Below are positions 7,912-14,015 of a stretch of DNA of 64,000 bases, piece after piece. The notes under the pieces are model-generated. The model was not told where the DNA came from. It searched no databases and saw only the letters and a list, made by a program, of their open reading frames with translations. The position numbers and the translations under genes were made by a program. This DNA is from JAZDLR01 sp964540995. Lineage in GTDB: Bacteria > Patescibacteriota > Patescibacteriia > UBA1558 > 2-01-FULL-52-15. The stretch lies in the NCBI GenBank assembly GCA_964540995.1, contig CAZIOU010000003.1:1-64000 (forward strand), given 5' to 3'. Numbering within the stretch: the stretch's first letter is position 1; each line of letters starts with the position of its first letter.

Positions 7912-9036
7912 TTATATGGCATCGACGCCAATGGCCTGATGAATATTGTTGTAGCCATCTCGTCGTAGGAGTTCAACTAAGCCATCATTAATTTGACCTG
8001 GCAGTTGTGGGCCTTGAAATATAAGGCCAGTGATTAATTGGATCAAGCTGGCTCCTAATTTGATTTTGGTATAAGCATCTTTAGCTGAGAAGACACCGCC
8101 ACAGCCGATGATGATTAGTTGTTGGCCGTATTTCTGATAGGTTAACTTGATCAACTCATTGGAACGGTTCCAGGTTGGTTTACCACTAAAATTGCCTATT
8201 GGATATTTAGCTAGTTCTGCGGGTACGAATTCTGGTACGGTTCGATCTTTTTGTAAATTACCGATGATAACACCAGCGATTGGGAACTGACTGATGACTT
8301 CAACCATGGCTAACGTTTCCTCGTCATTTTTTTCAATCGGCATTTTGATGAACAGTGCCTTGGTCAGGTTCAAGGCCGTAACAGCGGCCAGTAATTCGCG
8401 CAGTCGCTCCGGTTCGTAGAAGCTGATATTACCGATCAGATTGGGACAGCTGATATTTAGTTCGTAATAACTAAAGGGGATAGAGGAAGCTTCAGTTTGG
8501 CGAAAGGAGGCGATGATATCTTCGATGGCTTGTTCTTGGGTCATGGCCTCGTTGGTATTAGTTTTTCCGATACTGATACCGACCGGGTGATTGAATTGAA
8601 GTGGCTGCAATTTGGTTAAGGTCTTGCCGATACCACCATTCTTATAGCCCTTGTTGACCATTAGCGATCGTGAGCGTACCAGACGTCCCAGACGAGGCTT
8701 AGGATTGCCCTCATAGGCCTTCTGGGTGATGGTGCCGATACTTCCGAAGCCAAAGCCCATGCTGGGTAGTATTTGTGTCAGCTGAGCCAGATAATCAAAT
8801 CCTGCTGATAATCCAATGGGATTAGCGAAGTGAATACCGGCAATAGTTTGTTCTAGTGATTTGTCCTTAACTTGCCACAGACCTGCCAATATCCGACGCA
8901 TTATTTTTGACCGGCCCATAAGTTCACCTTGACTGACAAGGAATTCATGGATTGTTTCGGAATCAAATGAGAAAAAAACCGGGCGAATAATGTAACGGTA
9001 TTTCCAAGCAAAGATACGCAGGAAAAGATGTTTCAT
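7912..9036 (-). CDS. pyrD: Dihydroorotate dehydrogenase, class 2-like
   Basis: Oxidises dihydroorotate to orotate in pyrimidine synthesis, using FMN. The 374-residue length, the membrane-associating N-terminal helices (residues 1-45) and the GSIGTITQKAYEGNPKPRLGRL stretch are those of class 2 (quinone-linked) enzymes. The active-site loop reads ELNISCPN, with cysteine at the position of the catalytic base, as in class 1 enzymes, whereas class 2 usually has serine there; the class 2 GLDKDG motif is also altered to GFDYLA. No other pyrimidine gene is adjacent. The FMN phosphate-binding region (IGCGGVFSAKDAY) is intact. Confidence 0.88.
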   Translation of the reverse strand: MKHLFLRIFAWKYRYIIRPVFFSFDSETIHEFLVSQGELMGRSKIMRRILAGLWQVKDKSLEQTIAGIHFANPIGLSAGFDYLAQLTQILPSMGFGFGSIGTITQKAYEGNPKPRLGRLVRSRSLMVNKGYKNGGIGKTLTKLQPLQFNHPVGISIGKTNTNEAMTQEQAIEDIIASFRQTEASSIPFSYYELNISCPNLIGNISFYEPERLRELLAAVTALNLTKALFIKMPIEKNDEETLAMVEVISQFPIAGVIIGNLQKDRTVPEFVPAELAKYPIGNFSGKPTWNRSNELIKLTYQKYGQQLIIIGCGGVFSAKDAYTKIKLGASLIQLITGLIFQGPQLPGQINDGLVELLRRDGYNNIHQAIGVDAI

Positions 9037-9085
9037 ATTGAACTAATATGGCAGAAATAAGGGATAAAATCAACTGACAATCTCA

Positions 9086-9114
9086 TTGACAATAAGACTA
9101 AATAATTGTATCTT
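9086..9114 (+). promoter_or_regulatory. Promoter of the tRNA-Gln locus
   Basis: TTGACA (9086-9091), 17-nt spacer, TATCTT (9109-9114). The expected start, near 9121, is 8 nt before the first (broken) tRNA-Gln copy at 9129 and about 480 nt before the intact one at 9600. Confidence 0.65.
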
Positions 9115-9128
9115 TTCCTAGCAAATAT

Positions 9129-9204
9129 TCGGGGATCGCCACCCTTCGCTAAAGCTTCGGGCGGCAGGTCTAATGGTAGCCCACCAGAGGCGGGCAGGGA
9201 CGAC
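9129..9204 (+). pseudogene. tRNA-Gln 5' half broken by two short insertions
   Basis: The first 27 nt of the tRNA-Gln sequence are present in three pieces: 9129-9138 (TCGGGGATCG), 9169-9179 (TCTAATGGTAG) and 9199-9204 (GACGAC). Between them sit a 30-nt palindromic insert (9139-9168, core CCCTTCGC-TAAAG-CTTCGGG type) and a 19-nt insert (9180-9198). The remaining tRNA is missing; sequence switches at about 9211 into a fragment of the GIY-YIG gene. The position directly behind a promoter suggests this was the original tRNA gene. Confidence 0.75.
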
Positions 9205-9212
9205 ACGCGCGA

Positions 9213-9303
9213 GAATTGTATTTAAAGTCAGGTATTGGCAGAGAAGAGAAACAAAAAATTATTACTTACTCGGGGATCGTCTAATGGTAGGACGACAGGT
9301 TCT
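9213..9303 (+). repeat. 91-bp direct repeat, copy 1 (GIY-YIG 3' end plus tRNA-Gln 5' half)
   Basis: Matches 9543-9633 at 89 of 91 positions. It contains the last 70 nt of a GIY-YIG gene and the first 34 nt of tRNA-Gln. The repeat period is 330 bp, so the two copies flank one complete GIY-YIG gene. Confidence 0.9.
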
Positions 9304-9345
9304 CCTGCCTGCCGGCAGGCAGGGGTCCTTCAAAGGGTTCGATGG
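9270..9345 (+). pseudogene. tRNA-Gln copy interrupted in the anticodon loop by a 20-bp palindrome
   Basis: Residues 9270-9303 equal the intact tRNA up to anticodon loop TTCT. A perfect 20-bp palindrome (CCTGCCTGCC and its complement) occupies 9304-9323. GGTCCT of the anticodon arm resumes at 9324, then the copy decays (GGGTTCGATGG) and merges with the start of the GIY-YIG gene at 9342. Confidence 0.75.
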
Positions 9346-9614
9346 AGTTTAAAATGAAACACTGGGTATATATTCTGATAAGTGAGACTACAAAGAATTG
9401 GTCATATGTAGGTAGTACTTCAAACTTGCAAGAACGCCTATATAGACATAGTATTGGTAGGGTTAGTTCTACGAAAAGCAAGAGACCGTTGAAATGTATT
9501 TACAGTGAGATTCATTCTGACAGAACGCAGGCTTATAAACGGGAATTGTATTTAAAGTCGGGTATTGGTAGAGAAGAGAAACAAAAAATTATTACTTACT
9601 CGGGGATCGTCTAA
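9342..9614 (+). CDS. GIY-YIG nuclease-domain protein in a tRNA-Gln locus
   Basis: A 90-residue single-domain GIY-YIG protein (UvrC/homing endonuclease superfamily). Seen: VYILISE near residue 9 in place of GIY, SYVGSTSNLQERLYRH (YIG-like YVG followed by the conserved R and H), and the catalytic Glu in YKRELYLKS. ATG 9354 (MKHWVYIL) is an equally good start and the more usual one. Its last five codons and stop lie inside tRNA-Gln at 9600, so gene and tRNA overlap. A 3' remnant of a second copy is at 9213-9269. Single-domain GIY-YIG proteins are abundant in CPR; a mobile or homing role here is inferred from the duplications. Confidence 0.85.
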   Translation: MEFKMKHWVYILISETTKNWSYVGSTSNLQERLYRHSIGRVSSTKSKRPLKCIYSEIHSDRTQAYKRELYLKSGIGREEKQKIITYSGIV

Positions 9615-9633
9615 TGGTAGGACGACAGGTTCT
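9543..9633 (+). repeat. 91-bp direct repeat, copy 2
   Basis: Second copy of the repeat described at 9213-9303. It ends within the anticodon loop of the intact tRNA-Gln, exactly where the upstream copy is interrupted by a palindrome. Confidence 0.9.
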
Positions 9634-9673
9634 GGTCCTGTTAATTGGGGTTCGAGTCCCTATCCCCGAACCA
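9600..9673 (+). tRNA. tRNA-Gln (CTG anticodon)
   Basis: Complete cloverleaf: acceptor TCGGGGA/TCCCCGA (9600-9606 with 9663-9669), D arm GTC/GAC, anticodon stem ACAGG/CCTGT enclosing loop TTCTGGT with anticodon CTG, T arm TGGGG-TTCGAGT-CCCTA, discriminator A and an encoded CCA (9671-9673). It overlaps the 3' end of the GIY-YIG gene. Its nearest promoter is 480 nt upstream at 9086, so it may depend on processing from a longer transcript. Confidence 0.95.
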
Positions 9674-9990
9674 CCAGCCAGAGGCTGGTAAGGCGCGGCT
9701 ACAAGGTAACTACTTTTCATTTAAATTATTATCAAAACTTTTAGGGACTCGAACCCGGGAAGGGGTCGGGAAACGGGAGTTTCCCGTGGCGGAAGTACTG
9801 AAACCGAAGGGTTTCAGAATCACGCTTTAGCGTGATTGGGTTCTAGGAGTGAAACGACGGAGTCCCTATCCCCGAACCACCCTGCGTCGTCCAAAGACGA
9901 CTTCGGGTGGCCTCTGGCCATCCGACAACCGAAGGTTGTGCAGGGTAGTAACCCGAAGCTTTAAAGCGAAGGGTTACAGGTTAGCAATTT
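9674..9990. repeat. Hairpin-rich intergenic array with second tRNA-Gln 3' end
   Basis: This 320-nt gap has no gene. It contains consecutive short palindromes: CCAGCC/GGCTGG (9674-9688), GGGAAAC/GTTTCCC (about 9767-9785), CTGAAACC/GGTTTCAG (about 9798-9817), AATCACGC/GCGTGATT (about 9819-9838), and GTAACCCGAAGC/ GCGAAGGGTTAC (about 9949-9978). A 22-bp copy of the tRNA-Gln 3' end with CCA is at 9860-9881, and an inverted T-arm word (GGGACTCGAACCC) is near 9745. The last palindrome shares its core with the insert at 9139-9168. Confidence 0.8.
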
Positions 9991-9997
9991 ATACATA

Positions 9998-10765
9998 ATG
10001 AAACTAATCTCACTCAACACATGGGGAGGACGGGCGGGGAAAGAAAAATTGTTAGATTTTTTTGCTAGATATCGCGACGTCGATATTTTTTGTTTGCAAG
10101 AAATTTGTGCTGGACCATTTCCCGAGCTTGAAGGTACTCAAGCAGGCGGTAAGACGCTTAAGCACGAAGAGGTGATGGTATACGGAAGACAAGAGATTGC
10201 TGAGTTATTGAAGAATGACTATGTTTCTTTTTTTGATCCTCACTTCTTAGATATTTACGGTTTAATGCTGCTGATGAAGAAAGATATTCCTGCAATTTCA
10301 CAAGGAGATACATTTGTCTATCGCGAAAAAGGACACGTTCCCAGCGGTGATGCCGGTAATCATGCACGCAATATTCAGTACGCCACTATTCAGACCACGA
10401 AAGGCCCCGTGACTCTTGTTAACTTTCATGGATTGTGGAATGGCGGTGGCAAGGGCGATAGCGAAGATAGATTATTACAGTCGGATCGTATTATTGAGTT
10501 TCTCAAATCTCTGACGAATCCATATATATTTTGTGGTGATTTTAATCTCAAGCCTGATACCGAAAGCTTGAAAAAGTTCGAAACATTGGGACTACGCAAT
10601 TTGATCAAAGAATTCGGCATTACCTCCACCAGAACGAGCCTCTATACTAAGGAGGAGAAGTTTGCCGACTACACCTTCGTCAGTAATGGTATAATGGTTA
10701 AGGACTTCAAAGTATTGCCAGACGAGGTTTCTGATCATGCGGCAATGTATCTTGAATTTGACTAA
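9998..10765 (+). CDS. Endonuclease/exonuclease/phosphatase-family phosphodiesterase
   Basis: A 255-residue protein of the EEP (DNase I/ExoIII/sphingomyelinase-like) fold. Motifs: SLNTWGG at the N terminus (metal-binding Asn), IFCLQEIC near residue 33 (catalytic Glu), FHGLWNGG near 145, IFCGDFNLKP near 180 (GDFN), and VSDHAAMYLEF at the end (SDH catalytic His). No signal peptide, so it probably acts in the cytoplasm. The substrate (DNA, RNA or phosphoester) is not determinable from sequence. It begins after the repeat-rich tRNA region, without an obvious promoter or Shine-Dalgarno site, and is followed 18 nt later by the M23 peptidase. Confidence 0.85.
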   Translation: MKLISLNTWGGRAGKEKLLDFFARYRDVDIFCLQEICAGPFPELEGTQAGGKTLKHEEVMVYGRQEIAELLKNDYVSFFDPHFLDIYGLMLLMKKDIPAISQGDTFVYREKGHVPSGDAGNHARNIQYATIQTTKGPVTLVNFHGLWNGGGKGDSEDRLLQSDRIIEFLKSLTNPYIFCGDFNLKPDTESLKKFETLGLRNLIKEFGITSTRTSLYTKEEKFADYTFVSNGIMVKDFKVLPDEVSDHAAMYLEFD

Positions 10766-10783
10766 TATATCACGCGTACAATC

Positions 10784-12091
10784 TTGAGATCGGGTAAGGT
10801 TAGCCTTATTTATTTGCTACTGCTGGTGCTTATCGGCGGAGGGGTTTTCTGGTTTCTACGTCAATCAGACTGGAAACAGACCAAAAGCTTGGTCAAGCAG
10901 GCTACCAGTGAAGCCAAAGCCAAATCAGAAGTACCATCCAGAGTGATCGAGATCCCGAGCGGAGAGACTTTCGGGGCGCTACTACAAGACAATGGATTTA
11001 CCGGTGCTGAAGCGCAGGCCATAGTTGAAGCAAGTAAAGATGTCTATGATCTGACTACGATCCGCGCTGGTAAGAAGATAGAGCTTTATACTGATGAGGC
11101 AGGGGAGGTGCAGAAGTTGAAATATAATATTAATACGGAAGAGTACTTAGAGGTTAGTCGGGACTCGTCACTCGGTACTGGGAAGTCCAATTCTCAAGTC
11201 ACGAGCATCGACTCTTCAGTGACGAGCACCGAGTACCGAGTCCCAAGTCCCCATCCCTGGACTGCTGTGAAAGTCAAAGTTCCGTACGAAGTCAAGATTC
11301 AGACAGCACAAGGTACGGTCAAAGATATTTTCTATTCTTCGGCCTTGGAGCAGGGGATAGATGAATTATTGGTTTTGGACATTGCCGATCTATTTCAATG
11401 GCAAGTTGATTTCGCCTTGGACATTCGTAACGGTGATAGTTATAAGGTCATCTACGAAGCCCGTTATCTGGACGGTAAATACGTCATGCCTGGTAAGATT
11501 TTGGCAGCCGAATTTATTAACCAAGGCCAAAGCTATAAGGCGTTCAATTTCACTGACGCCGAAGGTAATGACAGTTATTATGATCAAGATGGTAATTCGA
11601 CCGAGAAGATGTTCCTCAAAGCACCGGTATCCTTCAAATATATTTCTTCCGGCTTCACGACCGGTAAACGTTATGTTAGCGCGTTCAATGTTTCTACTGG
11701 TCACCGAGCGATTGATTATGCCGCTGCCGCTGGTACACCCATACGCGCTACAGCTGACGGCACGGTCACGTATGCTGGTTGGACCAACGCCGGCTACGGC
11801 AATCTGACGAGTATTCGCCACAACAGTACCTATTCTACTAATTACGGCCATCAGTCTAAGATTCTTGTTAAGGTGGGGCAGAAGGTCAAGCAAGGCCAGA
11901 CTATCGGCTACGTCGGCTCTACTGGATTCTCGACCGGTCCACATCTGCATTATGAAATGGTCAAGAACGGTGTGAAGATCAATCCGCAACACGAAGTCTT
12001 ACCACCAGGGAAATCTCTTGGAGCTGAAAGTAAAGAAGCCTTTGCTCAAGTTGTAGCTGAATATAGTCAGAAGTTAGAGGCGATTAAATAA
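10784..12091 (+). CDS. Murein-type M23 peptidase with OapA/LysM-like domain (MepM-like)
   Basis: TTG start, 435 residues. An N-terminal anchor (SLIYLLLLVLIGGGVFWFL) is followed by an OapA/LysM-like module (about 55-120), an insertion of repeat-derived sequence (about 126-160), a second beta domain, and the LytM/M23 zinc peptidase domain (about 300-405) with GHRAIDYAA (HxxxD) and GPHLHYE (HxH). The architecture matches E. coli MepM/YebA cross-link endopeptidases, which open peptidoglycan during growth or division. The inserted segment comes from an intergenic palindromic repeat family also found elsewhere in the window. The gene ends at the strong terminator at 12100. Confidence 0.88.
   Translation: MRSGKVSLIYLLLLVLIGGGVFWFLRQSDWKQTKSLVKQATSEAKAKSEVPSRVIEIPSGETFGALLQDNGFTGAEAQAIVEASKDVYDLTTIRAGKKIELYTDEAGEVQKLKYNINTEEYLEVSRDSSLGTGKSNSQVTSIDSSVTSTEYRVPSPHPWTAVKVKVPYEVKIQTAQGTVKDIFYSSALEQGIDELLVLDIADLFQWQVDFALDIRNGDSYKVIYEARYLDGKYVMPGKILAAEFINQGQSYKAFNFTDAEGNDSYYDQDGNSTEKMFLKAPVSFKYISSGFTTGKRYVSAFNVSTGHRAIDYAAAAGTPIRATADGTVTYAGWTNAGYGNLTSIRHNSTYSTNYGHQSKILVKVGQKVKQGQTIGYVGSTGFSTGPHLHYEMVKNGVKINPQHEVLPPGKSLGAESKEAFAQVVAEYSQKLEAIK
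11158..11263 (+). repeat. Palindromic repeat (GACTCG/GTACTCGG family) inside a coding sequence
   Basis: Imperfect inverted repeat: left arm 11160-11183 (GGGACTCGTCACTCGGTACT) and right arm about 11219-11246 (GTGACGAGCACCGAGTACCG). It is read in frame as ...RDSSLGTGKS... and ...STEYRVPSP... Related copies: 37364-37392, 37618-37650, 47225-47300 and 52677-52796. Confidence 0.8.
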
Positions 12092-12099
12092 ACAATTTT

Positions 12100-12133
12100 A
12101 AGAGGAGACCGGTTAGGGTCTCCTCTTTTTTGT
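12100..12133. terminator. Bidirectional terminator, copy 1 of a duplicated terminator
   Basis: 11-bp perfect stem AAGAGGAGACC / GGTCTCCTCTT with loop GGTTAG, followed by TTTTT on the plus strand. It serves the M23 peptidase gene and, from the other side, the accessory gene ending at 12139. The same 32 nt recur at 12671-12702. Confidence 0.85.
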
Positions 12134-12138
12134 CGAGT

Positions 12139-12324
12139 TTAGTCCTCTTGATCAATCTTGATATGACCATTTCGAGTGACGGGGTCATAATTGACTATCA
12201 GCTCACAAGCAGTTTGTGGGCCATGCTTTGTTCTGTAAGCCTGAAAGGCGATTGACGAAACCTCCTTGTATTGAGCCGGAGTGATAACCAAACTTAGAAT
12301 CCACCTCAGAGGATTCCGACATTC
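12139..12324 (-). pseudogene. Continuation of the accessory gene beyond an in-frame UAG
   Basis: The reading frame of the gene at 12325-12537 continues after its TAG (12327-12325) for 61 sense codons to TAA at 12141-12139 without a frameshift. The translated tail (…WILSLVITPAQYKEV…, …CELIVNYDPVTRNGHIKI…) aligns with the second half of the paralogue at 12974-13414 (…LGLVMRGFDARHI…, …IGEIAALYDYERKRGRIVL). It is therefore a genuine second half, either lost by a nonsense mutation or reached by stop readthrough. The combined 131 residues approach the 146 of the paralogue. Confidence 0.7.
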
Positions 12325-12537
12325 CTATTCGACTAACCCTTCTTTTCTCATCATCCAGAGACCTACTTGGAGAGATCTATGATCGCCCTCATGATTGATA
12401 ACTTTGAAGTAGACAGTCCGAAGGGATCCGCTCTCGATGATTGGTACTGGATCAGTCAATGCCAATTCCAAGTCGCGGAGTGAGGGACCGTCAACGATAG
12501 AGAATGGATCTGGCCTTTTGACGGCTTTCTGTGTCAT
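12325..12537 (-). CDS. Accessory protein of the GPSLRxxELAxTDP family, UAG-interrupted
   Basis: 70 residues before TAG. AGGAGGT lies 5 nt before the ATG. The sequence FSIVDGPSLRDLELALTDP, then YFKVINHEG and GLWMMRKEGL, is clearly paralogous to residues 8-70 of the protein at 12974-13414. Cytoplasmic, no known domain. It has its own promoter (12632-12660) and ends, after the UAG-interrupted tail, at a terminator copied from the neighbouring operon. Whether the 70-residue product is functional alone is uncertain. Confidence 0.6.
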   Translation of the reverse strand: MTQKAVKRPDPFSIVDGPSLRDLELALTDPVPIIESGSLRTVYFKVINHEGDHRSLQVGLWMMRKEGLVE

Positions 12538-12631
12538 CCGACACCTCCTAATGAACGTATTCCTTTACAGGCAGGAACAGCCCTTTACTCCGCGAGTAGC
12601 AGAGCGTATCTACCATACGGCAGATATGGCT

Positions 12632-12660
12632 TAATTATCATGAGTTTGCTAGGTTGTCAA
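12632..12660 (-). promoter_or_regulatory. Promoter of the UAG-interrupted accessory gene
   Basis: Minus strand TTGACA (12660-12655), 17-nt spacer, TAATTA (12637-12632). The leader is about 85 nt. Confidence 0.75.
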
Positions 12661-12670
12661 TCGAGACGAT

Positions 12671-12702
12671 TTTAAGAGGAGACCGGTTAGGGTCTCCTCT
12701 TG
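12671..12702 (-). terminator. Duplicated terminator, copy 2
   Basis: Identical over 32 nt to 12097-12128 (TTTT, 11-bp stem AAGAGGAGACC, loop, complement). It ends the three-gene accessory operon 12722-13911. Confidence 0.8.
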
Positions 12703-12721
12703 GTTATAGGTAATAGTTAAT

Positions 12722-12931
12722 TCAGGTGACAAGACGTTGACAGAAATGCCCGAGAAGGCTTCGCGACGGTATCTGATCTCGCTCGCCGCGAACCTGATCC
12801 ATCTGAGCATTCAGACCATCGTCCATGAACAGTTCGTGAATCGATTGAGGGGGAATAATTTTCCCTTCTACTTCGTTCATGAATAGCTCATGAACTCTGG
12901 GATCCACAGTGGTGCTGTCCAGTTGTCTCAT
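12722..12931 (-). CDS. Small accessory protein with internal repeat
   Basis: 69 residues, no known domain. Two copies of an approximate unit, VHELFMNEVEG and IHELFMDDGLN, lie 18 residues apart, separated by KIIPPQS. AAGGAGT is 4-5 nt before the ATG. Third gene of a minus-strand operon (42 nt after the stop of the GPSLR-family gene); the operon ends at the terminator at 12671-12702. Function unknown; the HELFM repeat could be a short binding motif. Confidence 0.6.
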   Translation of the reverse strand: MRQLDSTTVDPRVHELFMNEVEGKIIPPQSIHELFMDDGLNAQMDQVRGERDQIPSRSLLGHFCQRLVT

Positions 12932-12973
12932 TTTTACTCCTTAGGTCTCGTAGGAATAGGAGTTGACGGACTG

Positions 12974-13414
12974 TTAAGGTCGTAGCTGTCTCCATGGTGG
13001 GTTAGTCAGAACGATGCGACCTCGTTTGCGCTCATAATCGTAGAGCGCGGCAATTTCACCGATATCGTACTCATCGTCGAAACGCTGTTCTAACTCCTCG
13101 TTGGGTTCGCTAGTGGGGTTGAAGATATGCCTAGCATCGAACCCTCGCATCACAAGGCCGAGATCAAGGCTTGTCTTGGTGGTCTCGCTTAGGTCATCCG
13201 TCGGTAGGCCGACATGGCGGATCATCCATATTTCTACTATGGCGTCCACCGTCCTGCCATCAATAGCGATGATGGAAAATTTAACCTTTCGCATAAATTT
13301 AGCTTCATCTGTCGATGCGGGCCGCCCGAGTGGCCAGGGGTCGGTCATGGCTAACTCGATTTCCCGCAATGATGGGCCAGCAACAATGTCGAAAGCTTGT
13401 GGTGTATCTGACAT
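12974..13414 (-). CDS. Accessory protein, GPSLRxxELAxTDP family, full length
   Basis: 146 residues, acidic and cytoplasmic. The N-terminal half carries FDIVAGPSLREIELAMTDP, a strand VKFSIIAIDGRTV and EIWMIRHVGL; the C-terminal half is acidic (NEELEQRFDDEYDIGEIAALYDYERKRGRIVL). GGAGGAAGCT precedes the ATG. Second gene of the operon starting at 13911, 20 nt after the first gene. Its paralogue at 12325-12537 has a premature UAG. I do not recognise the family outside this window. Confidence 0.7.
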   Translation of the reverse strand: MSDTPQAFDIVAGPSLREIELAMTDPWPLGRPASTDEAKFMRKVKFSIIAIDGRTVDAIVEIWMIRHVGLPTDDLSETTKTSLDLGLVMRGFDARHIFNPTSEPNEELEQRFDDEYDIGEIAALYDYERKRGRIVLTNPPWRQLRP

Positions 13415-13434
13415 AGCTTCCTCCGAAGACAGGA

Positions 13435-13911
13435 CTAGCGTCCGTGAGCCTGAAAGCCATGACTCGATCCGAGTACGTTAGGAGCGTCTTCACCATCATA
13501 AACTGCCGTTTGGCTTTTTTCGCCTTTGGCGAAGAGCTGCAGAGACCACACTATGGATCCATTTCGGCCATTGAGTGAGGCAGTAATGCGGAAGCCGGTC
13601 CATTGCGTTTTACCTCGCGCTAGCAGAAAATCGACGAGAAAGGCAAGAATCTTTTCTGGCGTGGAATCCTTGGCCCAGTAGCCGATATCGCCTTCAAAGC
13701 TTCCGGTGTGCTGCTCGATGCAGGCTTGGCCACGAGTTGGATCGCGATACAGAATTCGATCGTGGTCTTCCATCACGAGAGTGTCGACGGTGTCATCATA
13801 GTCCAGCGGGAACTGATATTGCCGCATCAACATATTACTGGCGGTGCCCGATAATGAGTCGAGACCACCAAAACGATAGCGTTCGGCCAGTGCTACTCGT
13901 TCGATTGCCAT
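13435..13911 (-). CDS. Accessory hypothetical protein, operon head
   Basis: The ATG at 13911 is preferred over the upstream TTG at 13923 because GGAG lies 6 nt before it, giving 158 residues. The sequence is soluble, with mixed alpha/beta pattern (MAIERVALAERYRFGG, HTGSFEGDIGYWAKDSTPEKILAFLVDFLL, FRITASLNGRNGSIVWSLQL). The last segment resembles an antiparallel sheet. No catalytic motif is evident. It heads a three-gene operon with promoter 13956-13984. Confidence 0.65.
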   Translation of the reverse strand: MAIERVALAERYRFGGLDSLSGTASNMLMRQYQFPLDYDDTVDTLVMEDHDRILYRDPTRGQACIEQHTGSFEGDIGYWAKDSTPEKILAFLVDFLLARGKTQWTGFRITASLNGRNGSIVWSLQLFAKGEKSQTAVYDGEDAPNVLGSSHGFQAHGR

Positions 13912-13955
13912 AGTAATCTCCAAAGTGAGAGAAATGTAATGAACGGTGATAGGAT

Positions 13956-13984
13956 AAAATACTATTTATGTGTAATATTGTCAA
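13956..13984 (-). promoter_or_regulatory. Promoter of the three-gene accessory operon
   Basis: Minus strand TTGACA (13984-13979), 17-nt spacer, TATTTT (13961-13956). Just downstream is the leader word GTTCATTACA (13944-13935), shared with other accessory leaders. Confidence 0.75.
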
Positions 13985-14015
13985 GGTAGTGAAACCTTGA
14001 TTTTATTGCCATTTT

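Noticed and set aside
9645..9830. 61-codon frame overlapping tRNA-Gln and the hairpin array
   Set aside because: No ribosome-binding site, and it is made of tRNA and palindrome sequence.
11361..11992. Long alternative frames in the M23 peptidase gene, both strands
   Set aside because: They are shadows; the peptidase frame carries the conserved zinc motifs.
12139..12537. UAG recoding to an amino acid genome-wide
   Set aside because: UAG ends several well-aligned genes here (for example rpsI and the Cys-rich protein), so it remains a stop.
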